From assembly GCA_938004075.1 (NCBI GenBank), contig CALKWP010000158.1, positions 1 through 8,132 on the forward strand: a DNA stretch of 8,132 bases. Direction: 5' to 3'. The notes under the pieces were generated by a model. The model searched no databases and had not been told where the DNA came from. It was given only the letters and a program-made list of their open reading frames with translations. Position 1 is the stretch's first letter. Each line of letters begins with the position of its first letter. Position numbers and translations under genes: made by a program. This document shows positions 1 through 5,584 of the stretch, one piece after another. This stretch comes from an uncultured Methanomassiliicoccales archaeon (lineage in GTDB: Archaea; Thermoplasmatota; Thermoplasmata; SG8-5).

Positions 1-46
1 AGATGGTGATTCGTGACTGGAGTTCAGACGTGTGCTCTTCCGATCT
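1..46. other. Illumina P7/read-2 adapter with index, not genomic
   Basis: Positions 13-46 match the 34-nt TruSeq read-2 adapter exactly as I remember it, beginning GTGACTGGAGTTC and ending CTTCCGATCT. Positions 1-4 (AGAT) fit the end of the P7 flow-cell sequence. That leaves positions 5-12 (GGTGATTC) as an apparent 8-nt sample index. The genomic insert therefore begins at about 47; base 46 could be either adapter or insert. This piece should be trimmed. Translated, it gives familiar contaminant peptides such as TGVQTCALPI on the plus strand and DRKSTRLNSSH on the minus strand, the latter fused in frame to the truncated eL32. Confidence 0.98.
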
Positions 47-285
47 TTTCGCCATTTATCCTTATCGAGCTTCTTGTAACGGAACCATTCCTGCCTTCTG
101 AAATGGGGTGTCTTGTCCTTTTTGTCGATCCGCATGGCCATTGCCGCCTTCTCGTCCTGGGTCAGCTCCGGCTTGGAGCGTGGCTTGAACTTGTCAGCTT
201 TCTTGGGCTTGGATTCTTCCTTTGGCTGTTCCTTTTTGTCCGTTGCGGCTTCCGTCTTCTTGGCCTTATTCTTGTCTTCAGGCAT
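47..285 (-). CDS. rpl32e: 50S ribosomal protein eL32, N-terminal part (3' truncated)
   Basis: This is the start of eL32, a large-subunit protein found in archaea and eukaryotes but not bacteria. The gene runs off the insert into the adapter, leaving about 79 codons. Residues 1 to about 58 are a highly charged, probably disordered Lys/Glu/Pro extension beginning MPEDKNKAKKTEAATDKK. The recognisable conserved core begins near residue 59 with TPHFRRQEWFRYKKLDKDKWRK, matching the FxRQxxxRYKRL...W pattern of the family. Its ATG lies inside the end of the uL6 gene (8-nt overlap, ATGCCTGA). The Shine-Dalgarno AAGGAGG sits in uL6 codons for Lys-Gly-Gly, so translation is probably coupled. Its place directly after uL6 is the standard archaeal order. 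The reading frame continues into the adapter, so an untrimmed prediction would carry a false C-terminus. Confidence 0.93.
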
Positions 286-829
286 CTGACTTGCCTCCTT
301 TGTGTACGATGTAAATGCCATCCTGGAACTTCCTCGGGTCATACTCTTTGATATGAGTGGCCTGTTCAATGTTTGCTGCGGTCTGGCCAACTATCTCCTT
401 GTCCGTCCCTGTCAAAGTCACCTCATCTCCCTTGACGACAACCTTTGTGTCGCCGAGGATGGGTGCCTTCCTGGGGAATTTCTCGCCAAGGAAATTCTCT
501 ATGACGAAGTCATTGCCCTTCACAGCTGCCTTGACAGGGAAGTGGGAATAGACTATCTTCATCTTGTACTCGAAGCCCTTGGTAACGCCCCTCAACATGT
601 TGTTGATGTGGGCACGCATGGTTCCCTGGAGCGAATACTCCTTTCTCTTTGGGAGGTCGCAAACGAGTATGATGTGATTGGAGTCCTGGCTCATGCTGAT
701 CCTCGACACCGGGAATTCCCTGGTGAGGGTGCCCTTGGGTCCTTTCACAGTGATTGTCTTTCCGGATACCGTGACCGTGACTCCCTTCGGGATCTCTATA
801 TTGTCTTTTGACTGTCCTGATACTGGCAT
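278..829 (-). CDS. rpl6: 50S ribosomal protein uL6
   Basis: This 183-residue protein is uL6, which binds 23S rRNA near the sarcin-ricin loop and the factor-binding region. It shows the two repeated alpha-beta domains. The first spans about residues 8-88, with EIPKGVTVTVSGKTITVKGPKG, and the second about 89-175, with FPRKAPILGDTKVVVKGDEVTLTG and the archaeal ending AANIEQATHIKEYDPRKFQDGIYIVHKGG. The length is normal for archaeal uL6. The start ATG at 829 follows TGAGGTGATGAA, where the ribosome binding site overlaps the uS8 stop codon; the spacer from uS8 is 9 nt. Its own final codons (Lys-Gly-Gly) carry the ribosome binding site of eL32, whose start codon overlaps its end by 8 nt. Confidence 0.97.
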   Translation of the reverse strand: MPVSGQSKDNIEIPKGVTVTVSGKTITVKGPKGTLTREFPVSRISMSQDSNHIILVCDLPKRKEYSLQGTMRAHINNMLRGVTKGFEYKMKIVYSHFPVKAAVKGNDFVIENFLGEKFPRKAPILGDTKVVVKGDEVTLTGTDKEIVGQTAANIEQATHIKEYDPRKFQDGIYIVHKGGKSDA

Positions 830-838
830 TTCATCACC

Positions 839-1228
839 TCAATACACGTAAGCCAGCAACTTTCCGCCAATGCCGTGTTTCTTGGCCTGGGTGTGGTTGA
901 TGACTCCCTCGGTTGTCGTGAGTATGAGCAGACCGAAGTCCTGGGCAGGAAGGTATCTGGATTCGAACTTTTCCAGGTCCGCCTTCTTGACCGAGAATCT
1001 CGGCTTGATCACTCCGCAACCGTTTATGCTTCCATTCAGTACTACCCGGAAGGAACCTGCCCTTCCGTCCTCTATGTATTCGAACTGAGAGATGTAGTTG
1101 CCGTCCTGCATTATCTTCAGCACTCTGCCTATCAGCTTGGAGGATGGCCTTATGATGCACTCTCTCTTTCCGACGGTTTCCGCGTTCTTTATCTGTGACA
1201 TTGCGTCATTCAACGGGTCATGTTGCAT
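839..1228 (-). CDS. rps8: 30S ribosomal protein uS8
   Basis: This 129-residue protein is uS8, a primary 16S rRNA binder of the central domain (helix 21). It opens with the archaeal N-terminus MQHDPLNDAMSQIKNAE and ends with the family signature TTTEGVINHTQAKKHGIGGK followed by LLAYVY. The length is typical of archaeal uS8 (about 130 residues). The start at 1228 is preceded by AGGAGG at a spacing of 8 nt, overlapping the uS14 TAG stop. An out-of-frame ATG immediately after the Shine-Dalgarno is too close to it to be used. In bacteria uS8 can repress its own spc operon; I cannot see a matching target RNA structure here by eye. Confidence 0.97.
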   Translation of the reverse strand: MQHDPLNDAMSQIKNAETVGKRECIIRPSSKLIGRVLKIMQDGNYISQFEYIEDGRAGSFRVVLNGSINGCGVIKPRFSVKKADLEKFESRYLPAQDFGLLILTTTEGVINHTQAKKHGIGGKLLAYVY

Positions 1229-1236
1229 TCTTTCAT

Positions 1237-1242
1237 CCTCCT
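1237..1242 (-). promoter_or_regulatory. Ribosome binding site of uS8, overlapping the uS14 stop codon
   Basis: The minus strand reads TAGGAGGATGAAAGAATG. The uS14 TAG stop supplies the first bases of the AGGAGG Shine-Dalgarno, which lies 8 nt before the uS8 ATG. TAG is the only stop of that type among the complete genes here (all others are TAA or TGA), consistent with the stop codon being shaped by the binding site. Confidence 0.85.
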
Positions 1243-1387
1243 AGGAATACTTCTTGAATCCGATACTGGGCGCCATGTCCTTGAAGCACTGCCTGCACAG
1301 CCTGAGACCGTATCTCCTGACCATGCCGCGCTTCCTTCCGCATCGCCTGCAGCCAATCTTTCTACCAAAGAGCTTTTTTGGTTTCAT
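1241..1387 (-). CDS. rps14: 30S ribosomal protein uS14, zinc-binding form
   Basis: This is a short gene of 48 residues, easy to miss with a length cutoff. Translation gives MKPKKLFGRKIGCRRCGRKR, then GMVRRYGLRLCRQCFKDMAP, then SIGFKKYS. Two CxxC pairs (Cys13/Cys16 and Cys31/Cys34) form the zinc ribbon of the C+ type of uS14, and RYGLRLCRQCF...IGF(K)KY is the family core. The protein sits in the head of the small subunit near uS3 and uS19. It lies between uL5 and uS8, its normal archaeal place. The start ATG at 1387 follows AAGGGGTGTTTGA, an acceptable ribosome binding site. The stop is TAG. The 5' end contains a six-A run, a possible indel site in other assemblies, but the frame here is intact. 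Confidence 0.96.
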   Translation of the reverse strand: MKPKKLFGRKIGCRRCGRKRGMVRRYGLRLCRQCFKDMAPSIGFKKYS

Positions 1388-1418
1388 TCAAACACCCCTT
1401 GCAATTTCTGAACAGCGT
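1388..1418 (-). other. 31-nt gap between uL5 and uS14
   Basis: This is the only longer gap without a convincing small ATG-initiated frame. It holds the uS14 ribosome binding site (AAGGGGTG). I see no hairpin, T-run terminator or promoter-like element that I would defend. Confidence 0.6.
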
Positions 1419-1946
1419 TCAAGACATCACCTCTACCTTGAATTTGTTCTTTACGAACGTGATTCCCTCTGCCTTGGTTATCCTCTGCTTCGGAGGCAAT
1501 TTCTTTGGAGATAGATTCCTTATGGCAACCCTCTTACCTGGCCTGTAGAGAGTCACACACACATCCATGCCCAGGATACCGATCTGGGGGTCATACTTCA
1601 TTCCCTCGAAATCCGTGTAATCCGGAACTCCGAATGAGAAGTTTCCCTCGGGATCGAAAGAATAGTCGGCAATGCGGTTCTCCTTCACCCAGAAAGCCTT
1701 GACAATGAAGTCCTCGGCATCCTTGCCGCGAAGAGTTACCTTGCAGCCGATGGGCATTCCTGCTCTTATGCCCCACTCACGGTTGGTCGTCTTGGAGAGC
1801 GTCCTGACCGGGGTGCGTTTGGTGAGCATTCCCAGAACCTTCTCGGCCTTCTCCAGGTTCTCACCTGCTTCCCCCACGCCGATGTTCACGACGACTTTCT
1901 GGACGCGAATTATCCTCATCTTGCCGCTGGCGCCGGTTTTACTCAT
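1419..1946 (-). CDS. rpl5: 50S ribosomal protein uL5
   Basis: This 175-residue protein is uL5, which binds 5S rRNA in the central protuberance and contacts the P-site tRNA and the small-subunit head. Signature stretches are RVQKVVVNIGVGEAGENLEK (residues 14-33), KRTPVRTLSKTTNREWGIRAG (43-63) and GCKVTLRG (67-74). The IGILGMDVCVTLYRPGKRV block (122-140) follows. The length fits archaeal uL5. The ATG at 1946 overlaps the eS4 stop as ATGA and follows GGAGGTGA within the last eS4 codons. This favours the full start over an internal Met10, even though the first nine residues (MSKTGASGK) look dispensable. Confidence 0.97.
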   Translation of the reverse strand: MSKTGASGKMRIIRVQKVVVNIGVGEAGENLEKAEKVLGMLTKRTPVRTLSKTTNREWGIRAGMPIGCKVTLRGKDAEDFIVKAFWVKENRIADYSFDPEGNFSFGVPDYTDFEGMKYDPQIGILGMDVCVTLYRPGKRVAIRNLSPKKLPPKQRITKAEGITFVKNKFKVEVMS

Positions 1947-2653
1947 AACGCGCTCACCTCCGGCAATGTGATGTCTGGCTTGGTTTCGCCCACTATGAAA
2001 ACGTAATCCTTCACTGTGGAGAATCCGTCCTTGAAGTTGACGATGTTGGAAGCCGAGCTCCTTGTTACCTCGATGTTTTGGACCGTGCCAAGCTCACCGA
2101 TGTGGGCTCCACCAGTCAGATAGGCGATGCTGCCTTCCTTGAACTCGTGGGCACCGAGTATCTTCTGGTCCGGCAGGGATATCTTGAGGGTATCCCCGGT
2201 GTTTCTGGCATTCTTGTCCAGCACGATGTTGCGACCATCATGGAGGTTCAACTGAATCTTGCCATCCTTGATCGTGGTCTTGTTCTCGACGCGGACAAGC
2301 TTCCACTTGGCCTCTTCCGGTGAAATCCTGATGAGCCTGAAGTGTCCGAGGCGGTCAAGGAGCAATCTGAAATTGTCCTTGTTCTCCGGGACCGATATGA
2401 CATCCATTATTCCGACTGGCATCTTGTAGTTCGTGGCAACCTTGCCATCCACCATGATTTTTCTCTGGCCGATTATCCTTCTGGCCTCCCTTGCCGTGTC
2501 GCAGTACTTTGCCAGGTCCCTTACAAGCACCAGGAGAGGAAGGCTCCTCTCGATGGAGTGCGGACCAGGTGTCTGCTTGGTTACCCAAACGGCGGTCTTC
2601 CTGGTTATTGGCCAGGATGTCGGGGATGCTATTCTCTTCATGTGTTTGCTCAT
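1943..2653 (-). CDS. rps4e: 30S ribosomal protein eS4
   Basis: This 236-residue protein is eS4, restricted to archaea and eukaryotes and unrelated in overall architecture to bacterial uS4. It has the N-terminal family block KHMKRIASPTSWPI (residues 3-16) and an S4-type RNA-binding segment around residues 38-95 (REARRIIGQRKIMVDGKVAT). A central beta domain follows, then a C-terminal KOW motif near residues 172-198 (KEGSIAYLTGGAHIGELGTV). The length is normal for archaea. The ATG at 2653 follows GGGAGGGATAAAC; the ribosome binding site is encoded in the last uL24 codons (Arg-Glu-Gly) and the spacer to uL24 is 2 nt. The stop overlaps the uL5 start by 4 nt (ATGA), suggesting coupled translation. 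Confidence 0.97.
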   Translation of the reverse strand: MSKHMKRIASPTSWPITRKTAVWVTKQTPGPHSIERSLPLLVLVRDLAKYCDTAREARRIIGQRKIMVDGKVATNYKMPVGIMDVISVPENKDNFRLLLDRLGHFRLIRISPEEAKWKLVRVENKTTIKDGKIQLNLHDGRNIVLDKNARNTGDTLKISLPDQKILGAHEFKEGSIAYLTGGAHIGELGTVQNIEVTRSSASNIVNFKDGFSTVKDYVFIVGETKPDITLPEVSAL

Positions 2654-2655
2654 GT

Positions 2656-3048
2656 TTATCCCTCCCTGAGCTTGTCGAGCTTTTCTTTCCGGCGTGGATC
2701 CGACAAGTTGAGTTTGATTATGACTACATTGGATGGAGAAATCTTCCGCGTAACTTCGGAACCATCAGGCTTCTTCACGTTTATGCCATCCAGTCCGATG
2801 AGCATGTCCCTGGAGAAGATTGTGGTAACGGTTGCCTCCTTTCCGACTATCTCCTTGTCGCCCCTCATGATGCGGACCATGTCGCCCTTGATGACCGGGA
2901 GTGACCTGCAGTTGTACTGATGGATGAGGTCATTGCCGCTGTCGCCGCACAGGTGAGACGAAATCAGCTTTCTCCTGTTGTGGGGCTTGGCGTTGTATCT
3001 GCCTTTTCTCTGCTTTCTCGATTTCGTTGATGAAATTGATGCTGGCAT
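2656..3048 (-). CDS. rpl24: 50S ribosomal protein uL24
   Basis: This 130-residue protein is uL24, an early assembly protein of the large subunit located near the exit of the nascent-peptide tunnel. It shows the archaeal/eukaryotic N-terminus with KSRKQRKGRYNA (residues 9-20) and H-x2-RRKLISSHL. A KOW motif spans about residues 53-80 (VIKGDMVRIMRGDKEIVGKE), and a basic tail DPRRKEKLDKLREG closes the protein. The start ATG at 3048 follows GAGGGATTCAA with a 9-nt gap after uL14. The C-terminal Arg-Glu-Gly codons double as the eS4 ribosome binding site. Two cysteines (34 and 47) are present but do not make an obvious zinc motif. Confidence 0.96.
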   Translation of the reverse strand: MPASISSTKSRKQRKGRYNAKPHNRRKLISSHLCGDSGNDLIHQYNCRSLPVIKGDMVRIMRGDKEIVGKEATVTTIFSRDMLIGLDGINVKKPDGSEVTRKISPSNVVIIKLNLSDPRRKEKLDKLREG

Positions 3049-3057
3049 TTGAATCCC

Positions 3058-3456
3058 TCACACAATCGTCGAAGCGGTCGCGGCTATGCGGGGCCACCTT
3101 TCGGCGGCTTCCCTGGCCACGGGTCCCTTGATGTCGGAGCCTTTCGTTTCTCCGTTGTCAGCAGTGATGACCACTGCATTGTCCTCGAATTGCACCATGG
3201 TACCGTCAGAGCGCCTGAAGGGGCGTTTCTGTCGGACTATTACAGCATGCACAAGCTGCCTCCTCATCTCGGGGGTGCCCTTCTTGACGCTTACGATTAG
3301 CAAATCGCCAACGCCTGCGGATGGATACCTTCTGTGAGTGCCGTGATATTTGGGGACGGCTATTACCTCCACTATCTTGGCGCCGGTGTTGTCTATGCAA
3401 TCCAGTCTAGCGCCATTCGGTATGCCTCTCATCTGCTTTCCAGCTAGTCCCTTCAT
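3058..3456 (-). CDS. rpl14: 50S ribosomal protein uL14
   Basis: This 132-residue protein is uL14, part of the intersubunit bridge region of the large subunit. Family features are clear: LDCIDNTGAKIVEVIAV (residues 18-34), the GVGDLLIVSVKKGTPEMR block (48-65), AVIVRQKRPFRRSDGTMVQFEDNAVV (71-96), and a C-terminal GPVAREAAERWPRIAATAS. Length and content are typical for archaea. The ATG at 3456 is 5 nt after the uS17 stop and is preceded by AAGGAGTGATTTGA; the Shine-Dalgarno falls within the uS17 codons for Lys-Glu plus stop. An SD-like GAGGGA immediately after the uL14 stop serves uL24. Confidence 0.97.
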   Translation of the reverse strand: MKGLAGKQMRGIPNGARLDCIDNTGAKIVEVIAVPKYHGTHRRYPSAGVGDLLIVSVKKGTPEMRRQLVHAVIVRQKRPFRRSDGTMVQFEDNAVVITADNGETKGSDIKGPVAREAAERWPRIAATASTIV

Positions 3457-3461
3457 TCAAA

Positions 3462-3923
3462 TCACTCCTTAACCATCTTCTCTATCACTACGAACGAGAC
3501 CATCTTGCTCAGCGGTCTGCATTCCATTATCTTGACATGGTCTCCCTTTGCCACTTCCAGGCATGGGGGACTGTGAACCAGGAATTTGCTGGACCTCTTC
3601 TCCAGCCTTTCGTACTTCTGGTTCTTCCTCATGTAATCCCTTCTCACGGAAACAGTGGACTGCATGCCGTCAGAAACGACTTCTCCTTCCAGCATCTGGC
3701 CCCTGACAGAGAGGGTTCCATGGAAAGGGCAAGACCTGTCTGTGCAGGTCTTTGTGGGCAGTTTCACATCTATACCGATGTATCTTGCCTCCCCGCTCTT
3801 GGCTTTGGCGGGCTTGGCTGCCTTTGCCTTGGCTGGTGCCGCGGTCTTCTTCGGCTTCTTGGCTGGTGCCGGTTTCCCGGCATCTGCTGGAGCCACAATC
3901 TCGCTATCTTTGTCGTTTGTCAT
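3462..3923 (-). CDS. rps17: 30S ribosomal protein uS17 with Lys/Ala/Pro-rich N-terminal extension
   Basis: This 153-residue protein is uS17, a primary binder of the 5' domain of 16S rRNA. The conserved core starts near residue 46 (ARYIGIDVKLP) and includes the archaeal signature DRSCPFHGTLSVRG (62-75). RRDYMRKNQKYERLEKRSSKFLVHSPPC (94-121) and GDHVKIMECRPLSKMVSFVVIE (127-148) follow. Residues 1-45 form a low-complexity tail of alternating Lys, Ala and Pro, probably disordered; archaeal uS17 is usually nearer 110 residues. The start at 3923 has GGGAGG 8 nt upstream. Immediately upstream and in the same frame is a 17-codon open frame ended by a single TAA, so the gene start may have changed during evolution (see findings). 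Confidence 0.96.
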   Translation of the reverse strand: MTNDKDSEIVAPADAGKPAPAKKPKKTAAPAKAKAAKPAKAKSGEARYIGIDVKLPTKTCTDRSCPFHGTLSVRGQMLEGEVVSDGMQSTVSVRRDYMRKNQKYERLEKRSSKFLVHSPPCLEVAKGDHVKIMECRPLSKMVSFVVIEKMVKE

Positions 3924-3977
3924 TTACATTGCCTCCCGTATATCGGTGGTTGAATCTTGAAATACTGATGTGTTCAT
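3924..3977 (-). CDS. Candidate 17-residue small ORF filling the rnp1-uS17 gap
   Basis: The minus strand can encode MNTSVFQDSTTDIREAM followed by TAA. Its ATG overlaps the rnp1 stop as ATGA, and a GGTGA Shine-Dalgarno lies 4 nt upstream inside the last rnp1 codons. Its TAA is followed with no gap by the uS17 ATG, and its own Arg-Glu-Ala codons contain the uS17 ribosome binding site GGGAGG. I recognise no family. It could be a translated coupling peptide, a remnant of a longer uS17 N-terminus (same frame, one stop codon apart), or chance. No conservation evidence is available from this window. Confidence 0.35.
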   Translation of the reverse strand: MNTSVFQDSTTDIREAM

Positions 3978-4237
3978 GCCTTCACCTTCTTTGTCCTGTC
4001 CTCGGGCCTGAACATGATGTCAGTGCCTTTGAGCATGACATTTGTTCCGTCCTCCAGTTTGAAGAGAAAATCCCTGCCTTCCTTGGGAACCGTGAGGTAT
4101 TTCATGCCGTTGAACAGCTTGAAAGTCTTCATGGTCTCGTCGATTACCAGGCCTTCTTTCTCAGTCTTGTCGCCTTTCACGACGGTGACCTTGAGCCCTA
4201 TGAGTTCGTGAGTTCCCAGGTTTGCAGCAGTCCTCAT
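3974..4237 (-). CDS. rnp1: Ribonuclease P protein component 1 (Rpp29/Pop4 family)
   Basis: This 87-residue protein is the archaeal homologue of Rpp29/Pop4, a subunit of RNase P that removes 5' leaders from pre-tRNA and works in a pair with Rpp21. Typical elements are HELIGLKVTVV (residues 10-20), EGLVIDETMKTFKL (28-41), the VPKEGRDFLFKLEDG strand pair (50-64) and the closing GTDIMFRPEDRTKK (71-84). It is short but within the range for archaeal forms. It starts with an ATGA overlap with the sui1 stop, preceded by GGGGG at 7-nt spacing. Its position between sui1 and rps17 is a hallmark of the archaeal cluster and ties tRNA processing to ribosome synthesis. Confidence 0.95.
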   Translation of the reverse strand: MRTAANLGTHELIGLKVTVVKGDKTEKEGLVIDETMKTFKLFNGMKYLTVPKEGRDFLFKLEDGTNVMLKGTDIMFRPEDRTKKVKA

Positions 4238-4545
4238 TGCACATCCCCCTTCAACGCGACTTTGAATCCCATCTCAGCCAGTACCTTCTGGACCTTCTTC
4301 ACATGGTCGCCCTGGAGTTCTATGTTTCCGCCCTTTATAGTGCCGCCTGCCGCGCATTTAGTCTTAAGCGTCCTGGCAAGCTCATCCATGTTGATGTCAG
4401 AGGTGTTTATTCCCTCCACAACAGTGACAATCTTGCCGTACCTGCGCTTGTCGCTGCGAATGACTATCTGTTGCTGCTCCCTGGCTATCTCCTCGCACAT
4501 ACAGAGCTCTTCAGGCAATCCGCAGACGGAGCATATTCCTGCCAT
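4234..4545 (-). CDS. sui1: Translation initiation factor aIF1 (SUI1 family) with N-terminal Cys cluster
   Basis: This 103-residue SUI1-domain protein is the archaeal aIF1, which binds the small-subunit P site and monitors start-codon selection. The SUI1 fold covers about residues 26-103, with KRRYGKIVTVVEGI, LKTKCAAGGTIKGGNIELQG and the helix VKKVQKVLAEMGF. The N-terminus, CSVCGLPEELCMC, has four cysteines (5, 8, 15, 17) in a CxxC...CxC pattern that could bind zinc, as in many archaeal members. The start overlaps the uL29 stop by one base (TAATG), with GGAGG 10 nt upstream. The stop overlaps the rnp1 start by 4 nt. Confidence 0.96.
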   Translation of the reverse strand: MAGICSVCGLPEELCMCEEIAREQQQIVIRSDKRRYGKIVTVVEGINTSDINMDELARTLKTKCAAGGTIKGGNIELQGDHVKKVQKVLAEMGFKVALKGDVQ

Positions 4546-4775
4546 TATTCGCTGGCCTCCGTATTATTACTCGGAGAAATCTCAAATTCCCTCTGAACGG
4601 TCAGGATTCTAGCTATGTTCTTTCTGAGGGCACGAATCTTGCCTGGGCTGGTCGGCGCGCCGCCCATTGCTCCCAGGCCCCTCTCGTGCATGAGCTCGTC
4701 CCTTATCTCCCTGAGCTTCTCTGCTCTGGCTTCCGGGGTCATGCTTCTCAGTTCCTTCGTCTTCAAGAGCGCCAT
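4545..4775 (-). CDS. rpl29: 50S ribosomal protein uL29
   Basis: This 76-residue protein is uL29, a small helical hairpin at the polypeptide exit tunnel beside uL23 that contributes to docking of nascent-chain factors. It shows the pattern LKTKELRSMTPEARAEKLREIRDELMHERG (residues 4-33), then the archaeal GGAPTSPGKIRALRKNIARILTV (39-61). The last 12 residues are polar and variable. The ATG at 4775 is separated by one base from the uS3 stop (TAATATG) and has GGAGG 6 nt upstream within the uS3 C-terminal codons. The stop overlaps the aIF1 start by a single base. Confidence 0.97.
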   Translation of the reverse strand: MALLKTKELRSMTPEARAEKLREIRDELMHERGLGAMGGAPTSPGKIRALRKNIARILTVQREFEISPSNNTEASE

Positions 4776-4776
4776 A

Positions 4777-5583
4777 TTATGCCTCCTTCTTCTCTACTGG
4801 GACAGGTGCCGGAGCCTCTGCCGGTGCTGCTGTCTGCGCTTCGGGCTTTCCAGCCTCCGCCGCGGGCTTCAGTTGAGGTGCCTTCTTCTTCTTCGGCTGG
4901 ACCTCTTTCTCGGCTGCTGCAGGCTGAACCGGTTCTGCGGATGCTTCCGCTGGCGCTGGTTCTGCAGGCTGTGCCGCTGCCACGTCTGCCGGGTCGCGAA
5001 TCTTAACTTCATCAGGCAGCCTGGCCTTGGGGTGCATAATTTGCACTTTAACTCCGATTATACCAAGCTTGAGTTTTGCGGGGGTGAATCCCTCTTCCAT
5101 GAACAGAAGCTTGGGCTCGCCGCAGAACTTGATGTGACCTTCCTTGAACTTCTCTGTCCTGTGCCTCTGGCCAGTGAGTTTGCCAGAAATGATGACCTGG
5201 CATCCCCTTGCGCCATTGTCCATTATCCTGCGAACAGTGGAGTGGCCAGCCCTTCTGAAGTGCCAGCCCCTTTCCAGAGCGGAAGCGAGTTTCTCCGACA
5301 TGATCTGGGCGCTGAGGTTGGGGTTCTCAATCTCGACAACCTCCACCTGGGGTTTGTCAAAGCCGAATCTGTACTGGATGGCGTCTGTTATTGCCTTTAT
5401 GCTGTCGCCCTTCCTGCCTATGACAAGTCCAGGCCTCTCGGTTATGAGCGTGACCCTTGTTCCCATGGGGGTTCTCTGTATCTCAGCTCCGCCGAAACCG
5501 GCTCTCTTGACCTCTTCCTTGAGGTATTCACGAAGCAATGCCCTTTTAACGTTGATATCAACGAATGCGCGTTCGCCAGCCAT
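4777..5583 (-). CDS. rps3: 30S ribosomal protein uS3 with long Ala/Pro/Lys C-terminal tail
   Basis: This 268-residue protein is uS3, in the small-subunit head at the mRNA entry channel. A KH type 2 domain occupies about residues 17-85, with the GxxG loop in GLVIGRKGDSIKAI (52-65). The C-terminal domain about 88-190 carries ERGWHFRRAGHSTVRRIMDNGA, GCQVIISGKLTGQRHRTEKF and LGIIGVKVQIM. After residue 198 a 70-residue tail, made almost only of Ala, Pro, Glu, Lys and Gln, looks disordered; core uS3 would end near residue 200. The ATG at 5583 follows uL22 after one base (TAATATG), with GGAGG 6 nt upstream in the uL22 codons for Thr-Glu-Glu. Confidence 0.97.
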   Translation of the reverse strand: MAGERAFVDINVKRALLREYLKEEVKRAGFGGAEIQRTPMGTRVTLITERPGLVIGRKGDSIKAITDAIQYRFGFDKPQVEVVEIENPNLSAQIMSEKLASALERGWHFRRAGHSTVRRIMDNGARGCQVIISGKLTGQRHRTEKFKEGHIKFCGEPKLLFMEEGFTPAKLKLGIIGVKVQIMHPKARLPDEVKIRDPADVAAAQPAEPAPAEASAEPVQPAAAEKEVQPKKKKAPQLKPAAEAGKPEAQTAAPAEAPAPVPVEKKEA

Positions 5584-5584
5584 A

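Noticed and set aside
13..351. Plus-strand open frame beginning MTGVQTCALPI
   Set aside because: Its first residues are the translation of the Illumina adapter and the rest is antisense to eL32 and uL6.
1220..1236. Out-of-frame ATG between the uS8 Shine-Dalgarno and the uS8 ATG
   Set aside because: It directly abuts the Shine-Dalgarno with no spacer and opens only an 8-codon frame overlapping uS8; unlikely to be used.
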